A stretch of 64,000 nucleotides of DNA from Sphingobacterium sp. GVS05A. GTDB lineage: Bacteria > Bacteroidota > Bacteroidia > Sphingobacteriales > Sphingobacteriaceae. Below the pieces are notes generated by a model, which saw nothing but the letters and a program-made list of their open reading frames with translations, was not told the origin of the DNA and did no database searches. The stretch covers positions 656,968-720,967 of the forward strand of contig NZ_JAHXYR010000002.1 of the NCBI RefSeq assembly GCF_019969845.1, given 5' to 3'. Below, one piece after another: positions 17,806-27,224 of this stretch (position 1 is the stretch's first letter; each line of letters begins with the position of its first letter). The position numbers and the translations under genes are program-made.

Positions 17806-18852
17806 ATGTTTCAGTCAAAAATCGCAGGAATTGGCTATTACGTTCCAAAAAACGTATATACCAACAATGACTTAACACGTTTTATGGATACCAGTGACGA
17901 GTGGATTCAAGAAAGAACAGGTATCAAAGAGCGTAGATATGCCGACCGTATCGGAGAAACAACAACCACAATGGGTGTTGAAGCCGCGAAAATAGCAATT
18001 GAACGTGCCAATATCAGCAAGGAAGATGTCGATTTCATCATCTTTGCAACCTTGTCGCCTGACTATTATTTCCCAGGCTGCGCTGTTTTACTACAACGGG
18101 AAATGGGAATGAACGAGGTCGGCGCATTGGATATCAGAAATCAATGTTCTGGCTTCATCTATGCCCTATCCATAGCAGATCAATTTGTCAAAACGGGGAT
18201 GTACAAAAATGTACTTGTAGTGGGTTCAGAGAAACATTCATTTGCGCTCAATTTTTCAACCAGAGGACGTGCTGTTTCTGTAATTTTCGGTGATGGTGCA
18301 GGAGCAGTAGTTGTGCAGCCGACAACCGAAGCTGGCAAAGGCATTTTGAGCACGCATTTACATTCTGACGGCGCGGAAGCAGAAAAGCTCGCGATGTATT
18401 ATCCAGGAGCATCAAGTGGAATCTGGCTGGATAAAATGCCCGATTGGCCGGAACAGGAACTGGGGGGATTATTGATGACCAAAGAAATGCTTGAAGATGG
18501 AACTGCGTTCCCAAATATGGATGGACAGGCCGTTTTCAAAAAGGCTGTTGTAAAGTTCCCCGAAGTTATTCATGAGGCTTTGACAAAGAACAACCTGAAA
18601 ACTTCTGACATTGATCTGTTGATCCCTCATCAGGCCAATCTTCGTATTTCACAGTTTGTGCAGAAAACCTTGGGATTAAATGAGGATCAGGTCTTCAACA
18701 ATATCCAAAAATATGGCAATACAACAGCAGCGTCTATACCGATCGCACTATGTGAGGCTTGGGAAGCCGGAAAAATAAAAGAAGGTGATCTTATTTGTTT
18801 AGCCGCCTTTGGTGCAGGCTTTACCTGGGGATCCGCTTTAATCCGGTGGTAA
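17806..18852 (+). CDS. fabH: 3-oxoacyl-ACP synthase III (FabH-like ketoacyl synthase)
   Basis: A thiolase-fold condensing enzyme of 348 residues. The catalytic triad is visible as Cys in RNQCSGFIYAL, His in LIPHQANLRI and Asn in KYGNTTAAS. FabH joins an acyl-CoA primer to malonyl-ACP to start fatty-acid synthesis. It stands alone rather than beside plsX and rpmF, where a second FabH is often found in this phylum. It could therefore be a paralogue with another primer preference, and its slightly long central segment (about 195-240) fits that idea. An AGAGGA stretch lies about 10 nt before the ATG, unusual for this ribosome-binding-site-poor group. A strong terminator follows. Confidence 0.88.
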   Translation: MFQSKIAGIGYYVPKNVYTNNDLTRFMDTSDEWIQERTGIKERRYADRIGETTTTMGVEAAKIAIERANISKEDVDFIIFATLSPDYYFPGCAVLLQREMGMNEVGALDIRNQCSGFIYALSIADQFVKTGMYKNVLVVGSEKHSFALNFSTRGRAVSVIFGDGAGAVVVQPTTEAGKGILSTHLHSDGAEAEKLAMYYPGASSGIWLDKMPDWPEQELGGLLMTKEMLEDGTAFPNMDGQAVFKKAVVKFPEVIHEALTKNNLKTSDIDLLIPHQANLRISQFVQKTLGLNEDQVFNNIQKYGNTTAASIPIALCEAWEAGKIKEGDLICLAAFGAGFTWGSALIRW

Positions 18853-18870
18853 AAAAGGACTATTAAACAT

Positions 18871-18907
18871 AAAAAAGGCGATAATCATAAAGATTATCGC
18901 CTTTTTT
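18871..18907. terminator. Bidirectional terminator between fabH and atpG
   Basis: A 16-bp inverted repeat (18871-18886 with 18892-18907, 5-nt loop) has A and T runs at its outer ends. It can end both fabH and the convergent ATP synthase operon. Confidence 0.9.
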
Positions 18908-18927
18908 ATGTTTTCCCGATTACAGGA

Positions 18928-19830
18928 TTATCCGTTTGATAACGCTGTCGCTCCAGAGACGATCTCTGTCAATTCTGTTGTAATTGCCGCTTGACGCGCT
19001 TGGTTATACGATAACTTAAGTGATTTTATTAAGTCACCAGCATTTTCAGTTGCTTTATCCATTGCTGTCATACGTGCACCATGCTCAGAAGCATTGGAAT
19101 CTAAAACAGCTTTGTATAATTGAATCTTGATGGCTTTAGGAATTAATTCTTCGATAATCTTCTCTTTAGAAGGTTCAATGATATAATCCACTTCAGCTTC
19201 AATTTTTGCTTTATGCGTATGTTGTGTGTTTTGCTCTGCAGGTGGTAATAAAGGCAAAATCTGCTCTGCTGTCAACTCTTGAACAGCAGCGTTTTTGAAT
19301 TGGTTATAAACCACTTCAACACGATCAAAATTACCTTCCTTAAATTGTTCCATGATAAATTCTGTCACTACAGAAACAGATCCAAAATTTAAATCAGAAA
19401 ACAAGTCTGAGTGGTTAGCTATCACATCGAAATTACGCTTCGAATAGAAATCGTAACCTTTTTTACCAATAGCGATGATACTCAAATTGCCTTTCGCATG
19501 CTGCTCGGCATATTTGTTAGCGATCAAGTTATTAGTCATCTTGATAGCATTCGCATTGAATGCCCCAGCCAAACCTCTATTAGAAGAAACAACAACGATC
19601 AACACCTTATTTGGCTCACGATCTACTGTGAAAGGAGAATTACTTCCCTCCACACTTGCAGAAACATCAGCCAAAATATCTCTTAGTTTATTCGCATATG
19701 GGCGCAATTGTAAGATAGCGTTAGTAGCGCGCTTCAATTTAGCAGCCGAAACCATTTTCATGGCTTTAGTGATCTGCTGTGTTGATGATACCGAGGTAAT
19801 CCGATTTCTTACTTCCTTTAAATTTGCCAT
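18928..19830 (-). CDS. atpG: F1 ATP synthase gamma subunit
   Basis: The central rotor stalk of F1, about 300 residues. The N-terminal MANLKEVRNRITSVSSTQQITKAMK and C-terminal AMDKATENAGDLIKSL with QARQAAITTELTEIVSGA are the two coiled-coil halves diagnostic of gamma. The start at 19830 (MANLKEV) is conserved; an in-frame ATG at 19848 would add six residues within a repeat-bearing spacer. It is the last gene of the operon. The usual downstream atpD and atpC are absent. Confidence 0.97.
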   Translation of the reverse strand: MANLKEVRNRITSVSSTQQITKAMKMVSAAKLKRATNAILQLRPYANKLRDILADVSASVEGSNSPFTVDREPNKVLIVVVSSNRGLAGAFNANAIKMTNNLIANKYAEQHAKGNLSIIAIGKKGYDFYSKRNFDVIANHSDLFSDLNFGSVSVVTEFIMEQFKEGNFDRVEVVYNQFKNAAVQELTAEQILPLLPPAEQNTQHTHKAKIEAEVDYIIEPSKEKIIEELIPKAIKIQLYKAVLDSNASEHGARMTAMDKATENAGDLIKSLKLSYNQARQAAITTELTEIVSGATALSNG

Positions 19831-19853
19831 ATTTGTTTTAAGTATCAAGTACC

Positions 19854-19907
19854 TAGTATTGAGTATTGAGCCTAGTCAATGGACTCAATACCAAATACTC
19901 ATTACTA
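19854..19907. repeat. Imperfect palindromic repeat with TATTGAG heptads, between atpA and atpG
   Basis: The left arm TAGTATTGAGTATTGAG faces a right arm that begins CTCAATAC and ends ATTACTA, forming an imperfect inverted repeat of about 54 bp. A similar element lies at 63834-63920 in the rRNA spacer. It occupies nearly all of the 78-bp gap between two ATP synthase genes. Confidence 0.6.
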
Positions 19908-19908
19908 A

Positions 19909-21483
19909 TTAATATTTTGATGCTAAATCCTTAGCTACTTTTTCTAATACTGCAGTCAACTCATCAGAGAATTTACCAGCTTTGAACGCTGACAAAACTT
20001 CTGGATGGCGTTGTTCCAATTGCGTCAAGAATTCTTCTTCAAACTCTCTTACTTTATTTACTGGAACATTACGTAATAAACCTTTCGTTCCAATGTAAAT
20101 GATCGCAACTTGTTTCTCTACAGAAACTGGAGAGTATTGACCTTGTTTCAAGATCTCAACGTTACGAACACCTTTATCCAATACAGCCTTAGTAGCAGCA
20201 TCTAAATCAGAACCAAATTTCGCGAAAGCTTCCAATTCACGGTACTGTGCTTGATCCAACTTTAATGTACCTGATACTTTTTTCATCGGTTTGATCTGAG
20301 CGTTACCACCCACACGAGATACCGAAATACCTACGTTGATCGCCGGACGAATACCAGCATTAAATAAGTTAGATTCCAAGAAGATCTGACCATCTGTAAT
20401 AGAGATTACGTTGGTAGGAATATATGCCGAAACGTCACCTGCTTGTGTTTCAATGATTGGAAGGGCTGTCAATGAACCACCACCTTTAACCAAATGCTTG
20501 ATAGACTCAGGAAGGTCATTCATGTTACGAGCGATATCATCAGAAGAGTTGATTTTCGCAGCACGCTCTAATAAACGGCTGTGTAGGTAGAATACGTCAC
20601 CTGGATATGCTTCGCGGCCTGGAGGACGACGCAACAACAAAGAAACCTCACGGTATGCCACAGCTTGTTTTGACAAATCATCATAAACGATCAACGCTGG
20701 ACGACCTGTATCACGGAAGAACTCGCCGATAGCAGCACCTGCCATTGGCGCGTAGAATTGAAGTGGAGCAGGATCAGCAGCAGAAGCAGCGACAACAACA
20801 GTATAAGCCATTGCACCTCTTTCCTCCAATGTACGAACGATATTCGCTACCGTAGAATTCTTTTGACCTACAGCAACGTAGATACAGAATACAGGTTGAC
20901 CTGCATCGTAGAATTCTTTTTGGTTTAAAATCGTATCGATACATACCGCAGTTTTACCTGTTTGACGGTCACCAATAACCAACTCACGTTGACCACGACC
21001 TACTGGAATCATCGCATCGATTGCCTTGATACCTGTTTGTAATGGCTCAGTTACTGGCTGACGGTAGATAACACCTGGAGCCTTACGCTCGATAGGCATT
21101 TCGTATAATTCTCCTTGGATAGGTCCTTTACCATCAATTGGCTGACCCAATGTATTCACAACACGTCCCAACAAACCTTCTCCAACTTTGATGGATGCAA
21201 TACGGTTGGTACGTTTAATCGTATCTCCTTCTTTAATTTCGTCAGAAGGACCTAAAAGTACAACACCGACGTTGTCTTCTTCTAAGTTTAATACAATACC
21301 TTGTAATCCGTTATCAAATTCAACCAACTCACCGGACTGAACTTTAGTTAAGCCGTAAATACGAGCAATACCGTCACCTACAGCAAGTACGGTACCCACT
21401 TCCTCTAGTTCGGCTTCTGATTTAAAGCCCGCCAATTGCTCTCTTAGAATTGCCGAAACTTCATCTGGTCTTACCTCTATCAT
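19909..21483 (-). CDS. atpA: F1 ATP synthase alpha subunit
   Basis: The 524-residue non-catalytic nucleotide-binding subunit of F1. Walker A is GDRQTGKT (about residues 170-177). The arginine finger region is in the VSRVGGNAQ segment, the Walker B-like Asp is in [12 protein letters not shown], and the N-terminal [17 protein letters not shown] is standard. It follows atpH by 55 nt in the operon. Length and motifs are normal. Confidence 0.98.
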   Translation of the reverse strand: MIEVRPDEVSAILREQLAGFKSEAELEEVGTVLAVGDGIARIYGLTKVQSGELVEFDNGLQGIVLNLEEDNVGVVLLGPSDEIKEGDTIKRTNRIASIKVGEGLLGRVVNTLGQPIDGKGPIQGELYEMPIERKAPGVIYRQPVTEPLQTGIKAIDAMIPVGRGQRELVIGDRQTGKTAVCIDTILNQKEFYDAGQPVFCIYVAVGQKNSTVANIVRTLEERGAMAYTVVVAASAADPAPLQFYAPMAGAAIGEFFRDTGRPALIVYDDLSKQAVAYREVSLLLRRPPGREAYPGDVFYLHSRLLERAAKINSSDDIARNMNDLPESIKHLVKGGGSLTALPIIETQAGDVSAYIPTNVISITDGQIFLESNLFNAGIRPAINVGISVSRVGGNAQIKPMKKVSGTLKLDQAQYRELEAFAKFGSDLDAATKAVLDKGVRNVEILKQGQYSPVSVEKQVAIIYIGTKGLLRNVPVNKVREFEEEFLTQLEQRHPEVLSAFKAGKFSDELTAVLEKVAKDLASKY

Positions 21484-21538
21484 TTTAATTATTATAAGGG
21501 GTTTTTTGATTTATTTTACTTTAAATACCAGAATAACC

Positions 21539-22081
21539 TTAGTTACCCTGATTCAAATATCTTTCTAATTTATTCAACTTACCAGCAATACTTGCATCAA
21601 TCTGGCGGTCACCAACATTAACGACAAATCCACCGATCAAGTTGTTATCGACTTTATTGACCAATATCACTTGAGCGTTGGTTTCTTTTGCAAGTACATC
21701 TTTCATTGCGGCTAAATTAGCTTCAGAAAGTGGTGCAGCAGAGGTAACTGTAGCTTTTACAATACCTTTAACCTCATTATACTCACGGACAAATTCCTGC
21801 GCAGTAGCATATACGATCGTACCACGACCTTTGTTGATCATGATCTTGAAAAAGGCTAAGATATTTGCATTGATCTTATCTTTAAATAAAGCATCCAATA
21901 TGTTTTTCTTCTTGTCCAAAGGAACAATAGGATTGGCCAAAACAGCCTGCAATTCTGAACTGGACTTTAAAACAGCGATGAACGAATCCATATCTGTTTT
22001 GATGGTCTCCAGTGAGCCTTGCTCGCTAGCCAAGTCAATTAATGACTTTGCATATCTCGATGCTACTTTAAATACTGACAT
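21539..22081 (-). CDS. atpH: ATP synthase delta subunit
   Basis: The 180-residue delta (OSCP) subunit that ties the peripheral stalk to the top of F1. The N-terminal helical domain starts MSVFKVASRYAKSLIDLA, and the C-terminal signature LIGGFVVNVGDRQIDASI is present. It lies between atpF and atpA with short spacers, the standard order. Confidence 0.96.
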   Translation of the reverse strand: MSVFKVASRYAKSLIDLASEQGSLETIKTDMDSFIAVLKSSSELQAVLANPIVPLDKKKNILDALFKDKINANILAFFKIMINKGRGTIVYATAQEFVREYNEVKGIVKATVTSAAPLSEANLAAMKDVLAKETNAQVILVNKVDNNLIGGFVVNVGDRQIDASIAGKLNKLERYLNQGN

Positions 22082-22110
22082 AATTCTATTTCGTAATTTA
22101 AGTGACCGGA

Positions 22111-22611
22111 TTAGTTCAATTTAACGTCTTTAAGCAAATCTGCTACTAAAGCCTCTTGCTTACCTTGGTCCTCAAATTCTCTTGTTAATACTTTGCGGGC
22201 GATATCCAAAGACAAAGATGAAACTTGTGATTTTACCTCAGCCAAAGCTTTATTCTTTTGTTCGTCGATCTCCTCTTTCGCTTGAGCAATCATTTTAGCA
22301 CCTTCGTATTGCGCTTGATTTCTTGCCTCAGCAACAATTTTGTCTTTTAGCTCTTTTGCTTCTTTAAGGATAACATCACGTTCTGCACGAGCCTCTTTAA
22401 GCAATTGTTCGTTCTCATTTGTCAAACGAGCCATTTCTAATTTAGCTTTCTCAGCAGCTTCCAATGCATTCGCAATTCCTTGCTCACGTTCATCTAAAGC
22501 GTTGACGATAGGTTTCCAGGCAAACTTGCCCAATAAAAAGATCACAACCAACAAGATGATTAGTTGCCAAAAGAACAAACCGTACGAGAACTGATTAATT
22601 AATGCTTCCAT
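22111..22611 (-). CDS. atpF: ATP synthase Fo subunit b
   Basis: A 166-residue peripheral-stalk subunit with one N-terminal membrane helix (about 8-28, GLFFWQLIILLVVIFLLGKF) and a long charged coiled coil (about 35-140, rich in EAAEKAKLEM-type heptads). The KFAWKPIVNALDER segment after the helix is characteristic. It follows atpE after a 111-bp gap that contains a hairpin. Confidence 0.96.
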   Translation of the reverse strand: MEALINQFSYGLFFWQLIILLVVIFLLGKFAWKPIVNALDEREQGIANALEAAEKAKLEMARLTNENEQLLKEARAERDVILKEAKELKDKIVAEARNQAQYEGAKMIAQAKEEIDEQKNKALAEVKSQVSSLSLDIARKVLTREFEDQGKQEALVADLLKDVKLN

Positions 22612-22662
22612 TTATATACAATTGTAAATTATAATTTTCTTTTGTTTTGTATTTTTTTGTTT

Positions 22663-22699
22663 AAATACAATCTGCAACCAACCGTTGCAGATTGTATTT
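22663..22699 (-). promoter_or_regulatory. Intercistronic hairpin between atpE and atpF
   Basis: A perfect 16-bp stem (22663-22678 with 22684-22699, 5-nt loop) follows the atpE stop. On the transcribed strand it is followed by A-rich, not T-rich, sequence, so it is a poor intrinsic terminator. It may stabilise the 3' end of a processed atpE mRNA, in line with the high copy number of subunit c. Confidence 0.55.
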
Positions 22700-22722
22700 A
22701 GTAAACTTTTAATCAGCTTGGA

Positions 22723-22911
22723 TTATTTACCTAAGATTAAAGCACCGAATGCTAAACCTTCAACTAAGGCACCAATGATGATCATCGCAGTTTGAATTTT
22801 AGATGCTGCTTCTGGTTGACGAGCGATAGCTTCCATAGCTGAACCACCGATTTTACCTAAACCTAAACCTGCACCGATTACGATTAAACCTGCTCCAATT
22901 AAGTTGTACAT
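22723..22911 (-). CDS. atpE: ATP synthase Fo subunit c
   Basis: The 62-residue proteolipid forms the Fo rotor ring with two membrane helices. The polar loop is ARQPEAASK, and the ion-binding Glu is in ALVEGLAFGALILG of helix two. The Gln and Ser/Thr that accompany sodium binding in other rings are not evident, so proton coupling is expected. It is too short for many gene finders but is clearly real from its position between atpB and atpF. Confidence 0.97.
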   Translation of the reverse strand: MYNLIGAGLIVIGAGLGLGKIGGSAMEAIARQPEAASKIQTAMIIIGALVEGLAFGALILGK

Positions 22912-22947
22912 AATAATTATTTTATAAAATTTAACAAAAAAATTCGA

Positions 22948-24036
22948 TTAATGATGTGCGTGTTCTTCGACTGCCATTCCGATAAACAAGGATGACAACA
23001 TTGTAAAGATAAAGGCTTGCAAAAACGCAACCAATAACTCCAAGAAAAACAACACTAATGTTAACAACATTGACACCCCGATACTACCACCGACAGTCAA
23101 CTGTTGTTGAAATAAATATACGATTGCGATCAACCCCATTACAACGGAGTGACCAGCAGTAATATTCGCAAACAAACGCAACATCAAGGAGAAAGGCTTA
23201 GTAAACATACCCAACACCTCAATTGGTGCCAAAATAAATTTGAAAGGAACTGGAACACCCGGCATCCAAAAAATGTGTTTCCAATAATCTTTATTGGCCT
23301 TAAAGTTGGTAATAAAGAAAGTGAATAAAGCCAAACATAAAGTGACTGTAATATTTCCTGTCACGTTAAAACCTAGTGGAGTCATACCCAACAAGTTTAA
23401 AACAAAGATCAAGAAAAACACAGATAACAGGTAAGGCATAAATTCTTTATAACGATGACCAATATTTGGAACAGCCATCTCATCACGTACATATAAAACC
23501 AATGGTTCTAAAACGCGGCCAACACCTTTAGGAAGGTTATTAACACCTTTCTTATATGTTTTAGCCAGACATATGAAACCCCAGAACAATAAGAATGCTG
23601 CCAATAACAGGCCCACCACATTCTTGGTAATCGAGAAATCTAAAGGTTTTGCATTCGTAGGGTGATGTGCTTCATCAAAGTTTAAGGTACCTGCAGCATC
23701 TGTTTTATAGATCTTGCCATGGTAAAGTGTATAGTATTGACCATTTTTCTCTACAACGGATTCGCCATGATGAAACTCGCCAGAAGAAAAAACAACCAAT
23801 CCATTATCAATAAGAATTACTGGCAATGGAAAACCATAATGTTTTCCTGCTTTTTGATCGGAGAACAAAGAAAAATAATGATCATCTTGTAAGTGATGTT
23901 GACTATACTCTTTGATTTCCTCAGCTTGGGTTTTAGGCGCATCCCCATGCGCTTCCTCAGCTGCTTTTAAGGTAAAAGGATTGACAGCAAGAAAAATTAC
24001 TGCAAATAATAAAAGTGCTCTCTTAAGATTCACCAT
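22948..24036 (-). CDS. atpB: ATP synthase Fo subunit a, with long N-terminal extension
   Basis: A 362-residue subunit a, longer than the roughly 270 residues of E. coli. The extra part is an N-terminal signal-like helix (about 5-25) and a periplasmic His- and Asp-rich region (about 26-135, with HHLQDDHYFSLF), a known Bacteroidota form. The C-terminal core carries the essential Arg in SLMLRLFANITAGH, next to the c ring, and FLQAFIFTMLSSLFIG. It sits 95 nt after the small membrane protein gene and 36 nt before atpE. Confidence 0.96.
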   Translation of the reverse strand: MVNLKRALLLFAVIFLAVNPFTLKAAEEAHGDAPKTQAEEIKEYSQHHLQDDHYFSLFSDQKAGKHYGFPLPVILIDNGLVVFSSGEFHHGESVVEKNGQYYTLYHGKIYKTDAAGTLNFDEAHHPTNAKPLDFSITKNVVGLLLAAFLLFWGFICLAKTYKKGVNNLPKGVGRVLEPLVLYVRDEMAVPNIGHRYKEFMPYLLSVFFLIFVLNLLGMTPLGFNVTGNITVTLCLALFTFFITNFKANKDYWKHIFWMPGVPVPFKFILAPIEVLGMFTKPFSLMLRLFANITAGHSVVMGLIAIVYLFQQQLTVGGSIGVSMLLTLVLFFLELLVAFLQAFIFTMLSSLFIGMAVEEHAHH

Positions 24037-24130
24037 TTCAGATTACTATTGAATAATAAAAAATTTTGCGCAAAAATACAATTTTATTTGGCATAAATCA
24101 CCATTTGTTTAAACTTTTTCCAAAAATAGT

Positions 24131-24529
24131 TTAAACCTTTTTATCTGCTTGATTTAAAGCGCTAAAAGCGACGTAGACATCCACAAACAGAGAGATAAAA
24201 AATACAACCAAAAAGTTATATTCGATAAAGTTATTTTCAAAGGTCTTTAACCCGTCTTTAATATAAATATATCCTGCAACACCTTTCAAGAGCACCAGCC
24301 CCAGAAATATAACCCCCAGTTTCTCCGGCATAGACCAATTTGCAAAAAATATCAACACCGCAACCAGCAACGAAGAACAGAATCCAAAGGTATACATCCC
24401 CACCAGACTGTAGGAGGTTTTGCCCCAGTATTGCTCCACGTTCATTCCGGATATCACTAAATAATGCGCAGCAAAACTTGCCACAAAGACGATCAGCAGT
24501 ATAAGTATGCTTTTCAAATAACTATTCAT
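24131..24529 (-). CDS. Small membrane protein of the ATP synthase operon (DUF6168-like)
   Basis: A 132-residue protein with four predicted membrane helices (about 5-22, 38-60, 66-88 and 105-123). It starts at the ATG at 24529, which overlaps the atpZ stop by 8 nt. It occupies the place of AtpI in other operons and resembles the DUF6168-type proteins found at this position in Bacteroidota. It may help Fo assembly, as AtpI does for the c ring, but this is inferred from position only. Confidence 0.78.
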   Translation of the reverse strand: MNSYLKSILILLIVFVASFAAHYLVISGMNVEQYWGKTSYSLVGMYTFGFCSSLLVAVLIFFANWSMPEKLGVIFLGLVLLKGVAGYIYIKDGLKTFENNFIEYNFLVVFFISLFVDVYVAFSALNQADKKV

Positions 24530-24749
24530 TCTTATTAATTTGATTTGCCTGCCTAATGAACTGATACAAGGATACAACCACACCCAACAACGTCAATCCT
24601 TTCATTCCCCAATCACCCGCAATGGCATATTTATTATCTAACCAACTCCCGACCCAATAAAACAAATATATTGTCACACCCATCTGAATCGGCATGGAAG
24701 TAAATACAATCCACTTGTTAATTTTCTTATTGGTCTTCTCCTCTTTCAA
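24522..24749 (-). CDS. atpZ: AtpZ/AtpI-like ATP synthase accessory protein
   Basis: A 75-residue protein with two helices (WIVFTSMPIQMGVTIYLFYW, then GLTLLGVVVSLYQFI) and the AtpZ-type loop GSWLDNKY. AtpZ and AtpI form a small membrane complex that assists ATP synthase assembly or cation supply. The start must be TTG at 24749: an in-frame stop lies immediately before it and no ATG occurs until the first helix. It is the first gene of the operon, with a -7 box 22 nt upstream. Confidence 0.85.
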   Translation of the reverse strand: MKEEKTNKKINKWIVFTSMPIQMGVTIYLFYWVGSWLDNKYAIAGDWGMKGLTLLGVVVSLYQFIRQANQINKNE

Positions 24750-24771
24750 TTAGCTTATAATAAAAGGTTGA

Positions 24772-24779
24772 CAAATATA
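24772..24779 (-). promoter_or_regulatory. -7 box (TATATTTG) of the ATP synthase operon
   Basis: TATATTTG on the minus strand is placed to start the atpZ-B-E-F-H-A-G transcript with a leader of roughly 18 nt. Confidence 0.6.
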
Positions 24780-24798
24780 CATCATAAATCCTTACCCA

Positions 24799-27024
24799 CT
24801 ACAATCCTAAAACTTTTTGTCCAATTTTAATATCCGGATAATCAATATCTGCACCCAACAGCATCTTCAGTTCGGAAGATGATTTGTCTGGATTTGCTCG
24901 AATAACATCAAGAATGCGGTCAAGCTTTTCTTGATCAATTAATTCCGTTGCCTCTACCTCTGTCCCTACAAAATTAATCAGATGCCCATAGATGGTACCA
25001 GCAACCATCCCACGCTTGCCCGCAATATCAGCGATAGTCATCCCCTCTTTAAACATTTCTAACGAAATATCCTTTGTATCCAGTTTTTTAGCTCCTTCTT
25101 CGTCAGCGCTTTGTGCCGCCAATTCATCTTTTTCTTTTGTCTTAACCTGAGCAGCTACATCAAGCATGGCTGTTTGAAAATCTTCTCTTTTGGACAGCGT
25201 TTCAGCAATAATTAGACAATGCTGCAACTGCTCACGTTTTCTCTTATAATCCAACAATATTGCTTTCAACTCATCAACATATTTCTTTGTCCGCTTGCGA
25301 ATCTGGTATTCCTCAATATGCTTTGTCAGGGCCGCAATAAGATCCTTATCCATCCGTGGTAAAAACCAATTTACAGCAGCAGTAGAACGCTCACAAATCA
25401 GGTCATAGTCAATCGCATCCTTATCTCTAAGGAGTTCATAAAGGACAACAATAAATTTGTGGGCCACTTTCTCTTGTGTCTGGAGCTGTTTAACGATCTC
25501 CTGGAAAAATTGAACAGCCTGCTCTTTCCCATCGATATTGCGTTCATCCATTGATTTCAGCAGCTCCGAAGTTTCCACCAAGAGGCCATCCCATCGAAAA
25601 CCATTCATCAAAATCTGCCCCAGATAATTTCGTTGGCACTGTTCCAAAATTTCGTTAATACTGAATTGGGAATGTGCACGTTGTGCAAACTCGACCACCT
25701 GATAATCTGTACGGATGGCATAAGATGGAATAACTGATTTAAGTACAAGCCCATCCAAGCTCGTCAAACGGCTTAACGCAACATAAACCTGTCCAGCCGC
25801 AAATGAGGTACCCGCATCAATAATTGCTTTCTGAAAAGTCAGACCCTGGCTCTTATGGATTGTAATAGCCCAGGCCAGTCGCAAAGGAAATTGAGAAAAT
25901 GTACCCAGGATCTCCTCTTTGATTTGATCCTGGCCTTTATCATAATTGTAACGGATATTTTCCCAGGTCTCTCTTTTGACCGTCACCTCTTCAGAGCCGT
26001 CAGGAAAAGTGACTGATACTGTTCCTTGTACTGTATCAATATGTTTTACAGTACCGATCTTACCATTGTAATACTTCCGTTCATCACCGGAATCATTCCG
26101 GATGAACATCACCTGCGCTCCTATTTTTAAGGATAGCGTTTCCTCGGCAGGATAAGACCCTTGTGCAAAGTCATCTTTCACAACCGCTTTTAAGTTGAGC
26201 ATCTTTCCAGACAACGAAGCCAGTTTTGCACTGTTGATCTCATCGGCATTCCGATTGTGGGATGTCAATGTAATATATTGCTCCTCCTCTTTTGGTACAA
26301 AATCCTGTTTGTAATAACCATTTAAAGTAGTTAGCATTTCACTGGTACATTGATTATTCCGTATTGCATTCAAGATCGAAATAAACCCTTCATCCTGCTG
26401 ACGATAAATCTTATTAAGCTCTAGCATGACCAAGGGGCTGTCCCTTAGAATCTTTGCATTGAAGAAAAATACAGACGAATAATGATCACGGAGAATATTC
26501 CATTCTGCATCTTTGACCACGGGAGGCAATTGATATAAATCGCCAATAAACAAGACCTGTAATCCACCGAAAGGACGCATATCGCGACGAACAGATTGTA
26601 ATATCACATTGATCGCATCCAATGTATCAGCCCGTACCATCGAAACCTCATCGATAATCAATAATTCTAGTTCCTGTAGAATCGCCCGCCGTTGTTTTGT
26701 TAGCTTTATTGTACTGAACAAACGCGATTTATTATAAATATGACTATCCTGCTCATCCCAGCGCAACTCATAATCTTCAACAAACGTTCCGAAAGGAAGC
26801 CAAAACAGGGAGTGTAGGGTTGTCCCACCCGCATTCATGGCAGCTACTCCTGTTGGTGCAGTAATCGCCATTTTCTTATAGCTATGCTCACGAATATACT
26901 TCAAGAAAGTCGTCTTTCCCGTACCTGCTTTTCCTGTAATAAATACATTCTGATTGGTTTGGTTAACAAATGCAACAGCCTGCATAAATGCTGTGTTTTC
27001 TCGATCGACTTGAAAATTTGACAT
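24799..27024 (-). CDS. Pif1/RecD-like DNA helicase with C-terminal HTH domain
   Basis: A superfamily 1B helicase of 741 residues. Walker A is GKAGTGKTTFLKY (about 31-43), Walker B is LLIIDEVSMV, motif III is IGDLYQLPPV, and the C-terminal UvrD_C_2-like block is WAITIHKSQGLTF and VYVALSRL. After about residue 640 there is a helix-turn-helix domain like that of RecQ-family enzymes (SLEMFKEGMTIADIAGKRG). Such proteins unwind 5'-to-3' and are tied to G-quadruplex or fork processing. It is a single gene with its own -7 box, not part of the ATP synthase operon. Confidence 0.92.
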   Translation of the reverse strand: MSNFQVDRENTAFMQAVAFVNQTNQNVFITGKAGTGKTTFLKYIREHSYKKMAITAPTGVAAMNAGGTTLHSLFWLPFGTFVEDYELRWDEQDSHIYNKSRLFSTIKLTKQRRAILQELELLIIDEVSMVRADTLDAINVILQSVRRDMRPFGGLQVLFIGDLYQLPPVVKDAEWNILRDHYSSVFFFNAKILRDSPLVMLELNKIYRQQDEGFISILNAIRNNQCTSEMLTTLNGYYKQDFVPKEEEQYITLTSHNRNADEINSAKLASLSGKMLNLKAVVKDDFAQGSYPAEETLSLKIGAQVMFIRNDSGDERKYYNGKIGTVKHIDTVQGTVSVTFPDGSEEVTVKRETWENIRYNYDKGQDQIKEEILGTFSQFPLRLAWAITIHKSQGLTFQKAIIDAGTSFAAGQVYVALSRLTSLDGLVLKSVIPSYAIRTDYQVVEFAQRAHSQFSINEILEQCQRNYLGQILMNGFRWDGLLVETSELLKSMDERNIDGKEQAVQFFQEIVKQLQTQEKVAHKFIVVLYELLRDKDAIDYDLICERSTAAVNWFLPRMDKDLIAALTKHIEEYQIRKRTKKYVDELKAILLDYKRKREQLQHCLIIAETLSKREDFQTAMLDVAAQVKTKEKDELAAQSADEEGAKKLDTKDISLEMFKEGMTIADIAGKRGMVAGTIYGHLINFVGTEVEATELIDQEKLDRILDVIRANPDKSSSELKMLLGADIDYPDIKIGQKVLGL

Positions 27025-27045
27025 ATCCTGAAATTAGATTGATCA

Positions 27046-27053
27046 CAAAACTA
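27046..27053 (-). promoter_or_regulatory. -7 box (TAGTTTTG) of the helicase
   Basis: TAGTTTTG on the minus strand lies 21 nt before the helicase ATG. Confidence 0.55.
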
Positions 27054-27224
27054 AGTATTTCATTTTGAAAACATATCCTATCGATAGATTGTATATTTGA
27101 TAAAAAAGTACATTTTATTAATGATTTTAGTAAAGCTAAAACGGTTAACTAAAAATATTAATGATTTTTTCCTATATTTAGCTGCTGAATTAATGATCAA
27201 TAAATTTTTTAGAAATTTTATAAG

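Noticed and set aside
22663..22699. Intrinsic terminator inside the ATP synthase operon
   Set aside because: The transcribed strand after the stem is A-rich, not T-rich, so it was listed as a regulatory hairpin.
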